Source: Acanthosepion esculentum (lineage: Eukaryota > Mollusca > Cephalopoda > Sepiida > Sepiidae). From it: 64,000 nucleotides of DNA. Where the stretch lies: contig OZ038517.1 in the NCBI GenBank assembly GCA_964036315.1, positions 51,206,455 through 51,270,454 of the forward strand, given 5' to 3'. The position numbers were made by a program, and so were the translations under genes. The notes beneath the pieces were generated by a model that worked only from the letters and a program-made list of their open reading frames with translations, was not told where the DNA came from and ran no database searches. Below are positions 20,628 through 31,207 of this stretch, piece after piece (position 1 is the first letter of the stretch; each line of letters begins with the position of its first letter).

Positions 20628-20629
<2 letters not shown>
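20576..20629 (+). ncRNA. Type I hammerhead ribozyme
   Basis: All invariant core parts are present in order. Stem I 5' strand GTC..CCACA (20576-20586), core CTGATGA (20587-20593), stem II GCCGTGAAACAGC (20594-20606, one C-A mismatch), GAAA (20607-20610), a very short stem III CAG-T-CTG (20611-20617), then TC with predicted cleavage after 20619, and stem I 3' strand TGTGG..GAC (20620-20629). CCACA/TGTGG pair perfectly and GTC/GAC add an outer helix. A minimal stem III is typical of hammerheads in Penelope-like terminal repeats. Confidence 0.88.
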
Positions 20630-20671
<42 letters not shown>

Positions 20672-20700
20672 TAGATAGATAGATAGATATAGATATATAT
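20630..20700 (+). repeat. (TA)n / (GATA)n microsatellite
   Basis: TA run then GATA run directly after the ribozyme. Confidence 0.95.
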
Positions 20701-21455
20701 AAACAAATATATGCATTAAACAAAACAATTTTACAGTGGTCATAGACAATAACATTTGTATGTGTGTGTGAACGTTTGTGTCTGTTCTTTGGTGAATGTT
20801 CGTACGTACGTGTATGTGTGCATAATGTTCCTGGCGTCTCCCACAAATGAGAAGACGCGGATCTTCTAAGAGAGCTTACATTGTAGTCGCTGAAATGAAG
20901 AAATGAAAAAGAGGACGAGGCGAGAAGTCACCCAGTATTTATAGTTTAGGGAGAGTGATCCCCAGTGAATAATTAGGGAATTAAGGAGGAGCTAACTCCG
21001 ACAAGGGGAGGTAACTGATGATTTATCAGTACAGCAGCCATTTTTGTTTACAAAAAAACACCAAAACTTTAACGAGGGTTTAATCGGTGTAAAGTGTAGA
21101 AGAATTGAAAATGGAATCGGAAAACGGAACTTTGGCTTCGTTCCAAAGCGGTAGTAGGCTATTTCCAGCTTAAAATACCGGAAATAACAGTTGTCAAATG
21201 TTTGTTTACAGTAACACTCTCAAGGCGACAGAATGCACCTACAGCGTGCAAAGGGAGAGAATTCTACGGTGACAAATTTTGCCTCTGGCGTGATAAATGT
21301 GGTAAGGATAATATTAGGCGTTTCTCTACATGGAAACATCTGGCATTCATTGACCGAGCAGCCAGTACTGCTGTCGGTCCTAGAGGATTGAAGTTATTTG
21401 TAATAATAGATCTGATAAAACGGTTGTATATCGCTGATAGTTTAGACATTTCTTG
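20701..21455. other. Unassigned, no element recognised
   Basis: Looks single-copy within the window. An 88-codon plus frame at 21202-21468 has ordinary composition (RRFSTWKHLAFIDRAAS) but no recognised domain and runs into the LINE tail at its end. I do not call it a gene. Confidence 0.35.
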
Positions 21456-22230
21456 TTTTTTTTTTTAGTGTTTCACCCCAAACAAGGCGGGAAGCCACTA
21501 GCACGCAAGGGGTTACAGAGAGTTGGAGCGAGAGCAAATAGGAGTGATAGAGGAAAGGATGAAGAGAAGGATAGGGGATAGATCAAGGCATCTGGAGACG
21601 TCGATTGACATTACATTTGAATAGTTGGAGATTATAGCTATCAAGGAAACAAGAAAAGGGGAGGGAGTTCCACAGGCGAGAAGTGCTAGACATGAAGCTA
21701 TTGGAGTAGAAGAGACGGCTACATTTAACAGTTTCGACAGTGAAAGGGTGAGAGCGAGATGCCAGCCTAGCAGAACGCTTAAATTCATGCTCCTCGGAGC
21801 AGTTACCATGAAAGTAGTTGTAAAAAAGACAGAGAGAGGCGACGGCACGTCTGTGAGAGAGCGGCTGCAGACGAGATGCTAGACCAGGGCCAATTACATT
21901 GCATAAGCGTCTCTGGATTTTATCAAGAACTTTGAGACAAACGGAAGGGGCTCCAGGCCATATATGGCAGCAATACTCCATGCAAGGGCAAATGGTTGCT
22001 TTGTAGATTTGAAGGATCGACTACGGCGAGAAAAATTTCCTGGCACGGCACAGGGAGCCATCTTTCCTTGCGGTGGACGAAGCTATTGACTCAATGTATT
22101 TGTTCCATCTCAGGTCAGCAGTCAATGTGAGACCGAGTAGTCGCAAAGAGGTGTTCTCGTGGAGTTGAGCGTCAGACATTCTAATGGTGTGGGGGCAGGG
22201 ATCTGAACTAGTTAGATGTCATGAGTGAAA
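21456..22230 (-). pseudogene. LINE 3' end, YCCHIW family
   Basis: 5'-truncated minus-strand copy beginning at a T-run (21459-21468). It encodes MEYCCHIWPGAPSVCLKVLD, IQRRLCNVIGPGLASRLQPL, SHRRAVASLCLFYNYFHGNC and LWNSLPFSCFLDSYNLQLFK. The 132-codon frame (21583-21981) is open, so this copy preserves the C-terminus better than the long copy at 55.5 kb. The 3' UTR has TTAGTGGCTTCCCGCCTTGT. Confidence 0.88.
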
Positions 22231-22385
22231 TCCATGGGTCTGGATCTGTCGAGACTATTAAAGAACTTGATTTCTTAAGTTAATATTTTGGTTGGACGAA
22301 TCTACGCTTGACACGACTATTCTATATTCAATTTCTATATATTCTATACTAGTTTTTCTATAACTGAACAATACCTATTTGAAGC

Positions 22386-24840
22386 CTTTAGAGCAAGGGT
22401 GTCAGACATACGGCCCGTGGGTCTGAACTGGCCCGCAGCAGGGATTCATCCGGTCCTGACATGACTTTGAAAAGTGTAAAAATTATATTATATATATATA
22501 TATTTTAAAAATTAATTCAATGGCTAACAAAGTATTTTCTTATTTTTTTAAGTCACCATTTCGCTGTTTTATCTTATCCAAAATGTCTTTGTCAAAAAGG
22601 AGAAACGTGTATAGAGTGTGTATATCGTTTCAAGAAAATTAGTCCTTTTCAAATTTATTCGTGGAGGTGAATGGGGAACCTGTGAGCTTGGTGTGTTCAC
22701 AACAAGTTTCAGCGCTCAAAGAATATAACATTCGACGCCACTATGAGACTTATCATGCCGACATATACAATAACTTGCAAGGACGAATGAGAAGAGAGAA
22801 GGTAAATACATTGATAGCGGATCTAAAGAAACAACTGCTTTAACCCCAAAACCGAGATATCAGTCAGGCAGCAGTAAAATCTAGCTACCTTGTTGCTAGA
22901 GAAATATCATTAGCATCAAAGCCGTACTATGATGGATACGTTCGGGAAAACATGCACACTGAAGGTTGCAAAAATTGAATGCCCTGAGAAGCGACAGACT
23001 TTTGCCAACATCAGCCTCACGAGATATGATTTCAGATCTTTCTGCAGATTTGGACAGGCAACTGAAGCACAAAGTGAAGTCAGTTATTGCATTTTTGATT
23101 GCAGTTGATGAGAGCGCAGACATTACAAATGTGGTATAGACGAGACTTTGACCGTCAACGCGGAGTTTCTGGAGTTGGTTCCTGTGAGGGACACCACAAC
23201 AGCAAATGACATTTTCATGTCTCTCGTTGCAGCGCTGGACAAGGGTCGGAGTGGACTGGACCCGTGCTGACAGCCTGGCTACAGATAGCGCTCCATCGAT
23301 GATTGGCAAAAAAGCAGGTGTTGTGATACAAATCAGAGAGAAATTACAAATGGAGAATGTGATTTTTGGATATGTCACAACATTTTACAACAGGAGGCAT
23401 TGTGTTGCAAGTCGTTAAAAATGTATCACGCCATGGAAGTGGTTGTCCGAACTGTTAATTTCATCCGAGCTAGAGGTCTTAATCACAATCAGTTTGACAA
23501 CCTTCTCAGCGATATAGGCGTTAACTATGGCTTGCCATATCATACCGAATTAAAGTGGTTAAGCCGAGGGGGCTGTGTTTAAGCGTTACTTTAATCTACG
23601 AGAAGAAATTGAACAGTTCATGGAGAAAAAGGGCGAACCAGTGTTAAAATTTCAACCACCAGCAAGATTTTGCATTTATCGTGGATATTACGGAGCAATT
23701 GAATAATCTGAACAAAATGTTACAAGGCCGTAAAAAAATTGTCACACACCATACGCTCGTTCAAGTTGAAGCTAACTTTGTTGGAGCCACAACGGTCATA
23801 CGTGAGCTCTGGTCATTTTTCTTCTCTAAAAGATGGGGTTGCGACCGCAGATAATATTGACATGAATCGGTACAAAAATAATATTATGGGATTGCTGCGA
23901 GAGTTTGAGCAACTGTTTCAGATTTCACAATTTTTCGATCGCCATTTACAGTCAACGCCTCTGATCTACCCGTCAACCTGAAATGATTGACTTGGAGTGT
24001 GATTCAATTTTGAAGAACAAATTTATCCCGGTAGGCTTGGACACATTTTATCTGTATCGCTTGCCAAAGTACCACAAATTGACAACCCTTGCTGCAAACG
24101 TTTTGTGAATATTCGGGACTACCTAACTTTGTGAACAAGTTTTCTCTGTAATAAGCATCAATAAAACAAAAATGCACTCAAGGACATAAGCACCTAAATG
24201 ACATCCCGAAATATAGGCGTTACCTATGGCTTGCCATATCATACCGAATTAAAGTGGTTAAACCGAGGGGCCGTGTTGAAGCGTTTCTTTAATCTACGAG
24301 AAGAAATTGAACAGTTCATGGAGAAAAAGAGCGAACCAGTGTTAACATTTCAACCACCAGAATGGCAGCAAGATTTTGCAGTTATCGTGGATGATACAGA
24401 TCCCTTGAATAATCTGTACAAAATTCTGCAAGGCCCGAAATTGGCTGCAAATTAGGATTTGACGCCTGATATTGATAAAAAAAAAAATGCCAAGTTTCAG
24501 AAATATATTGAAATAAAATGATAAAAAATAATAACAGCGTTTTAAAATGTTTTTCTTTTTAATTTATAAATTGTATACATTTACAAGGCAGTGTGATAAA
24601 TTAGTCTTTTTTAACCGTTCTCACTTTCACTTGTTCAATGTTTTGTAAAAAAAAAAAAAGTTCTTTAAACATGAACATTTTCAGAATGTACTTTTTTACG
24701 CTAAAACAAACGGAAAATTTCGATATTACAATTTATATGTTTTTATACCATGGTTTTATTTGTCCGGTTCGCTTGATATCAAATTAGGCTGATATGTGGC
24801 CCGTGAACTAAAATGAGTTTGACACTCTCCTGCTTTAGAG
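22386..24840 (+). mobile_element. hAT transposon with 8-bp target duplications
   Basis: CTTTAGAG at 22386-22393 and again at 24833-24840 is an 8-bp target-site duplication. Between them the element begins CAAGGGTGTCAGAC and ends GTTTGACACTCTCCTG, imperfect terminal inverted repeats typical of hAT elements. Inside is a transposase of the kind domesticated in vertebrates as GTF2IRD2/ZBED-like proteins. Intact ends and duplications mean a single clean insertion, later decayed. Confidence 0.93.
22585..24480 (+). pseudogene. hAT transposase (GTF2IRD2/ZBED-like), broken
   Basis: It starts MSLSKRRNVYR at about 22585, with a TAG near 22639. A BED-like finger region follows (VNGEPVSLVCSQQVSALKEY, NIRRHYETYHADIY with Cys and His in place). 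The RNase-H core is in broken frames: a DES(A/T)D-like stretch near 23107, then [20 protein letters not shown] (catalytic-type D), [41 protein letters not shown]. The C-terminal dimerisation part (FGTT.LCEQVFSVISINKTK) lies near 24108-24170. Positions 23512-23720 are repeated at 24206-24440, between the HLND-type motif and the final LTPDID. A normal copy would have one continuous frame of about 600 codons. Confidence 0.9.
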
Positions 24841-25150
24841 ATTATTAATTCCTCATTATGACGTTTTATCACCGATTCAGGTTATCTGCCGCCAATCGTA
24901 TCGTTTCAATTCCAGATCATAGTTTCTGTTTTGGAAAGCTTTATCCTGAATCCTGTTTCTTGGAACAAGAATGCTGTTTTTTTGGTTGGCTTGGCAAGAT
25001 CATTTTTGTACCAACTATGAACACCTTCGTCATCACCAGGCTTCTGTGGGTATAAAAGAGGGCTGTGATTTCCACAGTTTGGTAGATTATGTTTTGTTTT
25101 TGTTTTAAACACGAGCGAAAGTTTCCATTGTTTTCTTTCATATAATTTTT
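24841..25150. other. Unassigned; possible Penelope-like tail
   Basis: Minus strand near 25020-25045 reads GCCTGGTGATGACGAAGG, reminiscent of Penelope-like 3' motifs but not convincing. No gene. Confidence 0.3.
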
Positions 25151-25690
25151 TTTTTTTATTGATTGGTTTCTTTAAAGCTTATCAACCCTTTGCAGGTTAT
25201 TTAAAGCCAGGGAATAGTTTTAGATTGTAATATTTTTTTTTTATTATAATGTTGATATAAAGTCGGGGATCAATTCTATATTACAATCATTATATAAACT
25301 GATCCCTCACTTTGTGGCTACAGTAGTTTCTAAATATTCATGATCCAGAGAATGTTAATAAATCCAAAAGGTCATTTAAAGTCAGAAATTATTTCTAGAT
25401 TGTAAATATTTTTTTTTCCGGGGGAGATAATGGTTTAATGATACAAGTCTTACTGATTAACCCATAACTGGGGAGAAGAGGTGGATTCGTACCTTTCCTC
25501 AAGGGTATCTACGTGTAAATGAATATAACGGACCTAACGGGAATTGGAACTCGGCTCCCCGATTAACAATTCCGAGCCATCTCCATTACACCATTCCCAG
25601 CGGTCACTCATCAAGGTACTGCCTAAACTCGACGTTGCTTAACTTCGGTGATCGTACGGGAGGTAGCGTGATGTGGCCGTATGCGTATAT
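25151..25690 (-). mobile_element. 5S-tRNA composite SINE with duplicated tail and cassette
   Basis: Minus-strand order: 5S head remnant (GTACGATCACCGAAGTTAAG near 25640), tRNA-like part (GAGCCGAGTTCCAATTCC), CCAGTTATGGGTTAATCAGT, first tail, then a 140-bp cassette (25240-25375), then a second tail ending GCTTTAAAGAAACC. The same tail-cassette-tail order occurs at 5.9-6.3 kb. Confidence 0.85.
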
Positions 25691-25950
25691 AAAATTGTGC
25701 ATATCGTTTATCGTGTTCTAAAGAGATGTCAAGGAACTTTGAAATTCCCGTAATAAAAATGAGGAAGAGAAAATGATAACAGTCTGAAACATTAAGATTA
25801 ATTTAGGACAAAAGAAATTAAGGAAAAAAAAAAAAAGAGAATGGCCTGCTTCGTCCCTGAGGGATTTGCGTATTGCTACTGGTGTCAATGTCCAGTGTTC
25901 GAGAAAATGGGAAGGCATTGAAAATTTTTTAAGAAGTGTATATTATGAGG
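25691..25950. other. Unassigned
   Basis: Includes an A-run near 25823. No element seen. A minus frame at 25718-25918 is not supported. Confidence 0.4.
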
Positions 25951-26240
25951 GGAGGTACGGTAAAGTAATGGACAGCAACTCGAATTGAGAAATCGGAGAG
26001 CCGAGTTCGAATTCCAGTCGAATCCATTACATTCACTTACGTGCTAATACTCTTGGGAAAGGTATAAATCCTCTTCTTCTCCCTCCCCCAGATATGGGTA
26101 AATAGCAGGACAGACTGGGTTCTATAGACTTGGATGGCAACTGATCTAACGCAGAAAGAAATAGCAACCTACTGCGGGGAAAAAATCTGCCTCGTCAGTC
26201 ATGTATCGAAAGATACATAATCGCCTAAGCGTGCATAGCT
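25951..26240 (+). mobile_element. tRNA-headed SINE, full length
   Basis: GGTAAAGTAATGGACAGC and GAGAGCCGAGTTCGAATTCC form the head. CAGATATGGGTAAATAGCAG is the common block. CATGTATCGAAAGATACAT is the GAAA-loop hairpin. It ends GCGTGCAT. Confidence 0.9.
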
Positions 26241-26269
26241 GAATATTATGAGGATATGTATTTATGATT

Positions 26270-26745
26270 GGCTGTAGACTTGATTAGTTTAAGTCTGTAG
26301 CTATCAGGGAAGCATCATCTTGGGAGTAGTGATTGTATAAACGTAAGAGCAGGAGAAGGTAAGGAATGCAGAATATGTAGGAAAGTTAATGGTTGACTCT
26401 AGACATGAATTGGTTAAAATTGTCGTGATCCGGGAAGCATCATCTCGGGAGCAGCGATTGTATAAACGTAAGAGCAGGAGAAGGTAAGGAGTGCAGAATA
26501 TGTAGAATAAGTTAACGGTTGACTCTAAACATGAATTGGTTAAAATTGTCGTGATCCTGGAAGCATCATCTCGGGAGCAGCGATTGTATAAACGTAAGAG
26601 CAGGAGAAGGTAAGGAGTGCAGAATATGTAGGAAAGTTAATGGTTGACTCTAGACATGAATTGGTTAAAATTGTCGTGATCCGGGAAGCATCCTATCGGG
26701 AGTATGTTCCCCAAAGTAGCGATTGTATGAGCGTAAGAGGAGGAG
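26270..26745 (-). repeat. 125-bp tandem repeat built from LINE 3' sequence
   Basis: GGAAGCATCATC recurs about every 125 bp (26308, 26432, 26558, 26683) with GGTTGACTCTAGACATGAAT. On the minus strand each unit resembles the end of the LINE coding region (NHYNLNLF.SR..). A plus-strand LINE end follows directly. Confidence 0.85.
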
Positions 26746-26749
26746 CGAA

Positions 26750-27010
26750 GATGTGTATATTGTAGCGAACCCCTCTTCATTCCCTTCGTCTTCCATTGAT
26801 GAGATGTAAGTCCCTTCTTCCTACGAACCGCTGCTTTTCGAAACCGACTCCCAAGATGATGCTCCCCAGACCACTACAGTATTAACCTGCTCAAGTCTAG
26901 GCTTAACTGTTATCTTCCCTACATGCAGCCATTCACTTTTCCTCTTATTCTGTAACCCTCTACCTTGAGTGGCTCTTGGGCCTTGTACAGTGTGAACATC
27001 ACTGTATCAA
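26750..27010 (+). pseudogene. LINE 3' end, YCCHIW family
   Basis: CCCTTCGTCTTCCATTGATG, CTCCCAAGATGATGCTCCCC and ACCACTACAGTATTAACCTG (DHYSINLL), then a 3' UTR CTTGAGTGGCTCTTGGGCC, TTGTACAGTGTGAACATCAC. Paralogue of 8200-8450. Confidence 0.7.
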
Positions 27011-27755
27011 AAAAGATGGAAAAGGAAAAAAAAAACACGAAGTTTATTTTATTTTTTTTATATTTCGTTTTGTCGTAATTTTATTTTAACGTTTCAAACT
27101 TCTTATTTCTTTCTTTTATTAGGTGTGTGCCAAAGGGAAAAGACGTTTTCAACTACCATGCCCTCCTCCCTTACGGCTATTCATATGTTCTAATGCCAAC
27201 TACGGAGAAAAAAGTTCTTGCCATTTATCATGGAAAATATTCCTGAGGGAATTGCTTGCTTTAGCAATGCCAATTTGGCGATTAATTTACAATCAGGAAA
27301 AAAAAATTAAAAATTAAAAATGAGCAAAAAAAAATTACTTTAATGTCGGACTATTTTATTATTTGAAAAAAAAAAAAATAAAATGCGAGAATTGCCAATA
27401 TTTAAAGGACATTTATTCTCCACATTTGATGTCCGGGATTTTGGCTTTTAGTAGAACGAAAACAATAATATCAACAGTACAATTCCAAAGAACGGATATT
27501 TTTCTCTGATACTCATGGAAATATTTATATGTTAAGAGCGGTGGTTCTAATCGAGGGTTTGTAATGTTTCAGAAGAGAACAAAAACGACGTTTCTTTATA
27601 TTGAGAGGTCTCCCCTTTTTACACAAATGGACTCACCTAGAGTATACATATACTACTGCCAGTGAATACCCGAACAGTAGTACGCTAAGTCAAGTAACAG
27701 TAGTAATAGAGCAGAGTCGGTCGGTAGAATAACGTAGCGGCAAGAGTCATTATTA
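27011..27755. other. Unassigned AT-rich DNA
   Basis: A and T runs, no recognised element. A plus frame at 27123-27317 is not supported. Confidence 0.5.
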
Positions 27756-27935
27756 TTTTTATTTTTTTTTAAGCTTTTCACCCCAGGCAAGGCTGGAAGC
27801 CACTAGCACGCAAGGGGTTACAGAGGATTTGGAGCGAGAGCAAATAGGAGTGTTAGAGGAAAGGACGTGGAGAAGGATAGAGGATAGATCAAGGCAACTG
27901 GAGAATTTAACGAGCATTTAGACTCAGTGAGATGT
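27756..27935 (-). pseudogene. LINE 3' UTR fragment, YCCHIW family
   Basis: T-run then AGCTTTTCACCCCAGGCAAG and CCACTAGCACGCAAGGGG, followed by GGAGCGAGAGCAAATAGGAG: almost identical to 21470-21560 and to the reverse of 55800-55890. Confidence 0.85.
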
Positions 27936-29049
27936 CATACAGCGATACGTCGAATCCAAAGACTATATATATATATTTGTCTACTAACCCGCATTCCTGG
28001 AACTACTAACCTGTATTACCAGTTTGTATTATTACGTTAATACATTTATTTCCTATATTCATTCTTGGTGTTTGTTATTATTTGATACCGGATTTCATCC
28101 CGGAATCCACAACACTTTAATACGAAGATATTTACGGATTTAGAATCGGACTTCGCACAGAGAGATCTCAGGGTTTCAAAAAAGTGCAAAGTAGAGAGTT
28201 TTTTTTTTAATACTCGTGAAGATATTTACGGATCTTGAACTGGAGTTTGCACAGGGGCATTTCAGGGTTTCAGAAGAGAAAAAAAACGCCAACCATTTTT
28301 TTTTTAAATACTCACGAAGATATTTATGGATGTAAAGCTGGACTTCGTACCGAGGAGTTTTAATGTTTCAGAAAAGAACAAAAACATGAAGATATTTATG
28401 GATTTAGAACCGCACTTAGCACAGAGAGATTTTAGGGTTTCAGAAGAAATCTAAGACGACATTGTGTTTTACCCACCAGAAGATATGTTTGGCGTTAGTC
28501 CATAGTTCACAACGAAGGATTGGGGGGCTTTCAGGAAAGATCCCAGATGGCAGTGTTTTTACGCGCACACGATGTTTATTTATGGACCTTATGGCCGGAG
28601 TTCACAATCGCAGAATTTTGAGGGTCAGAAAAGGGCTAAGTTTGACAACAGTGAATCTAAAATGGCTGTATGTGGGGCTAGCAACCATATCTCCTATACA
28701 AACAGTAGCATAATGAGACTGTGCCACTACACTGCACAGGCTGTCTACAGTGTCAACACTCCTTAGTAATAGTAGTCGTCGTCACGCTCATTCAGCATCA
28801 GTCTCATGGGTGTGGTCGTAGGGTAGATGCGCAGATGAGCACCTGACCAGTTCTCTATACATATCCTGGCTGAAATTCCTGTGCAGCGTATCTTTGGTAA
28901 ATAGACCCATATTTTCTATGAAAATTTCTTCAGGCCAGTAAATGTCGTTAATACTGTTTATTATAAACCGAACATTTACTTAAATATTTATATCTATAAA
29001 AAAAAATGAACGTATAAACATAAAAAAAACTCTTAATATATATATATAT
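27936..29049. other. Unassigned; degenerate 75-95-bp repeats at 28130-28500
   Basis: A GAAGATATTTA(C/T)GGAT motif with TTTCAG.(A/G)AA.A recurs at about 28134, 28219, 28315, 28389 and 28479. These look like diverged tandem units of unknown origin. No gene seen. Confidence 0.55.
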
Positions 29050-29399
29050 ATATATATGGGTTGGACAAAAAATTGAAACACTTGTTAAATTCAAAGAAAA
29101 TTTATTTAATATGGTGTTGGTCCTCCTTTAGCCTCATATACAGCTTTAATACGTCTAGGAATGGAATCATACAGCTTCTTGACTTTATCCAGAGGAATTT
29201 TCAGCCATTCTTCCATTAACACCTGCTCAAGCTCTTTACGACACGATGGTGAAGGATAGCGGCTCCTAACTTGTCGCTCCAAAATGCACCACAAATGTTC
29301 AATAATATTGATATCTGGAGATTGGGGAGGCCATTCCATGTGTTCTAGCTCACTTTCATGCTCTTCATACCAATTCTTAACCAATGGGGGAGCAGCCAG
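29050..29399 (-). pseudogene. Tc1-like transposase, C-terminal part
   Basis: The right end near 29058 carries GGGTTGGACAAAAAATTGAA, a Tc1-type terminal repeat, next to a TA run. The minus-strand frame gives LAAPPLVKNWYEEHESELEH, WPPQSPDINIIEHLWCILER and IPRRIKAVYEAKGGPTPY. The SPD.N.IEHLW stretch holds the last catalytic acidic residue. Everything upstream of it is replaced by the snRNA-like SINE at 29400, so no left end or other catalytic residues remain. Confidence 0.93.
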
Positions 29400-29600
29400 A
29401 TACTTACCTGCCCCAGGTCTCCGTCCCTGTGCCGGTGGTATCACGGCTCTGACCAGCTTGGACCGGCTCTGACCAGCTTGGACAAGCTATGACCAGCTTA
29501 GACCAGCGGCCCGAGTGAAAACACTCGGGTCCCCGACGTTAAAAACTGACCTTGTGTCACAACCTGACTCAGTGGGGGGGATCAAGTAAATCTCAATGGG
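29400..29600 (+). mobile_element. snRNA-like SINE, short form starting at U1-like end
   Basis: Starts with ATACTTACCTG (29400-29410), identical to the 5' end of U1 snRNA. GTCCCTGTGCCGGTGGTATC and ACGGC follow, then three to four 'gaccagcttggac' repeats, a perfect 8-bp hairpin CCCGAGTG-AAAA-CACTCGGG, TTAAAAACTGACCTTGTGTC and ACAACCTGACTCAGTGGGGG. All blocks recur in the same order on the minus strand at 47226-47482. It is fused to the Tc1 relic at its left edge. Confidence 0.75.
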
Positions 29601-29755
29601 TGAGCAGCCGAGACGCAGTGTTAACCTACCTACCTTTCGGACGTACACTTTTATCGGCTTATTACTAACACTCTTGCTTTGTATATATCTGTATTTCAAT
29701 ACACTTGTTCAACCTACTTTCGTCTTCCGTGTCTTTTTTTCGGGGCCCCTAAACA
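29601..29755. other. Unassigned; possible LTR scrap
   Basis: TGTATATATCTGTATTTCAA and a closing GGCCACAACA look LTR-like, but I find no matching start or target duplication. Confidence 0.3.
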
Positions 29756-29830
29756 GGCCACAACAATAACCCATTGAGGTTGATATGCCGTAAAACAAAT
29801 AAACCAAATCAAACCAAACCGTGTAATCCT
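29756..29830 (+). mobile_element. SINE 3' tail
   Basis: AATAACCCATTGAGGTTGAT, ATGCCGTAAAACAAATAAAC: tail of a 5S-class SINE without body. Confidence 0.65.
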
Positions 29831-30288
29831 GTCAAACCTGTCGCATACAACTTGAAGGAGACATGGGGATTTGCCAAATAATCTCGTTGCCTCTCCCAAT
29901 CCTCAAATTATCGTGAATGATCTAACATGATAGTTTGGCGATTTCCTGCGCAATAATACAATTTGACCTTTTTTATTTTTATTATTTCATTCACTTTGAC
30001 CAATAATGTAAGCCTTTAGACTTCTCGTCTCAACTTATCGAGTTTCGAGTTTGACATATCATATGTAGGGTCATGAGAATTTTAAATAGTATGTATTTTC
30101 TCTACACACTTGCCGAGCCCTGTTTCCAATGACTTCCTTTTGGTATCACGAACAGACGACAATTAAATGTAATAGAAGCCCATCCGCTGATTTTATAGGG
30201 AGTGGACATGCCTGGATTTACATTTTTTTCATAGATAAATATTTTATACGTTATTTAAAAGATAACTATAAATTAATTATATTAATAA
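29831..30288. other. Unassigned
   Basis: AT-rich flank of the Helitron. No element recognised. Confidence 0.4.
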
Positions 30289-31207
30289 CTAGCTTAAAAG
30301 CCGCCTAATGGGGTAACATTTAAGCTAATTCCTCTGGAGGGATCTTGATTGGGCCTTTATCACAATAGATAGGGAGGACTAGATTGTGATAGGCAACAAT
30401 AAACCACAGAAGAACTCAAAATTCATGGCTGCATTTAAGTATTGCATTAATATTTAAGTTTACCTTTTAAAAGTTCAATGATAATTCTACTTCTGCTACC
30501 TTATTTAAAGACAATTTGATGTCCGTAGGTCCTAACTTTCCGTACAAACAATTGTTTTTATTTCATGTGGGACTTTCGTTGGATTTTGCAATTAATTTGG
30601 ATTATTTTCACATTTATTTCTGTTATAAGTCCTTACCTATAACTACAGAATTAACTCTTCCTAACACTATGTATACTGCGCCTCTCAAGAGAGAGGGACG
30701 AATCGAGTCGAGCCGATAGTAGTTCACTCCAAACCAGACTGACAGTCATACTAACACCTTCCACATCTTGTATTATTATTCCGTGTAATATATCTTCGTT
30801 ATTTCTACTCTTGTGTTCGTGTTGTTCTTCCTTGTTCTTAACCTGGACCATAACAATTTCCAACTTATAAAAACTGTTATTGTTCAAAAAAATTAATCGC
30901 AAAAAATCACGTAAAAAAATTTCCGAAGACAATCAATTATGAAAACATGGGAATCCGAAATTTCAGGATTGCGTGTCCAAACTCGGCCCGGGATTTGCTG
31001 ACGGAGTCGGCCTGATTTCAAAATGGTATAATATGTTGGGCTACGGCCTCTAGGAATAAAGTTGAAAACCCAGATAATTTTATTTTGAAACACTGTAATT
31101 TGAGAACAATATTTTTTTCATTTGATATGAGCTATTGAACGTAAGAGAGTTCTGTCCCTTTAAGTTGAAAAAGTGTGACACACTGACATTCACATTTATT
31201 ATATAGA
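30289..31207 (-). mobile_element. Non-autonomous Helitron carrying a solo LTR
   Basis: Minus-strand 5' end TCTATATAATAAATGTGAAT at 31207 and 3' end GGCTTTTAAGCTAG ending at 30289, with T as the next host base, as Helitrons require. The interior matches 11354-12172 and 62963-63910. A 235-bp solo LTR sits inside at 30621. Its 5' end touches the 49-bp array with a CTAG|TC junction. Confidence 0.88.
30616..30860 (+). mobile_element. Solo LTR with 5-bp duplication ATTTC
   Basis: The LTR runs from TGTTATAAGTCC (30621) to CTGGACCATAACA (30855), with TGTTAT/ATAACA ends. ATTTC flanks it at 30616-30620 and 30856-30860. The end GGACCATAACA is shared with the reverse complement of the LTR at 37.5 kb. 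No internal retrotransposon is left. Confidence 0.88.

Noticed and set aside
21202..21468. 88-codon frame as a possible host exon
   Set aside because: No domain or splice context that I can defend, and its end lies in the LINE T-run.
29553..29768. LTR from TGTCACAACC to CCACAACA
   Set aside because: The left part belongs to the snRNA-like SINE tail shared with 47.2 kb, and the flanks show no duplication.
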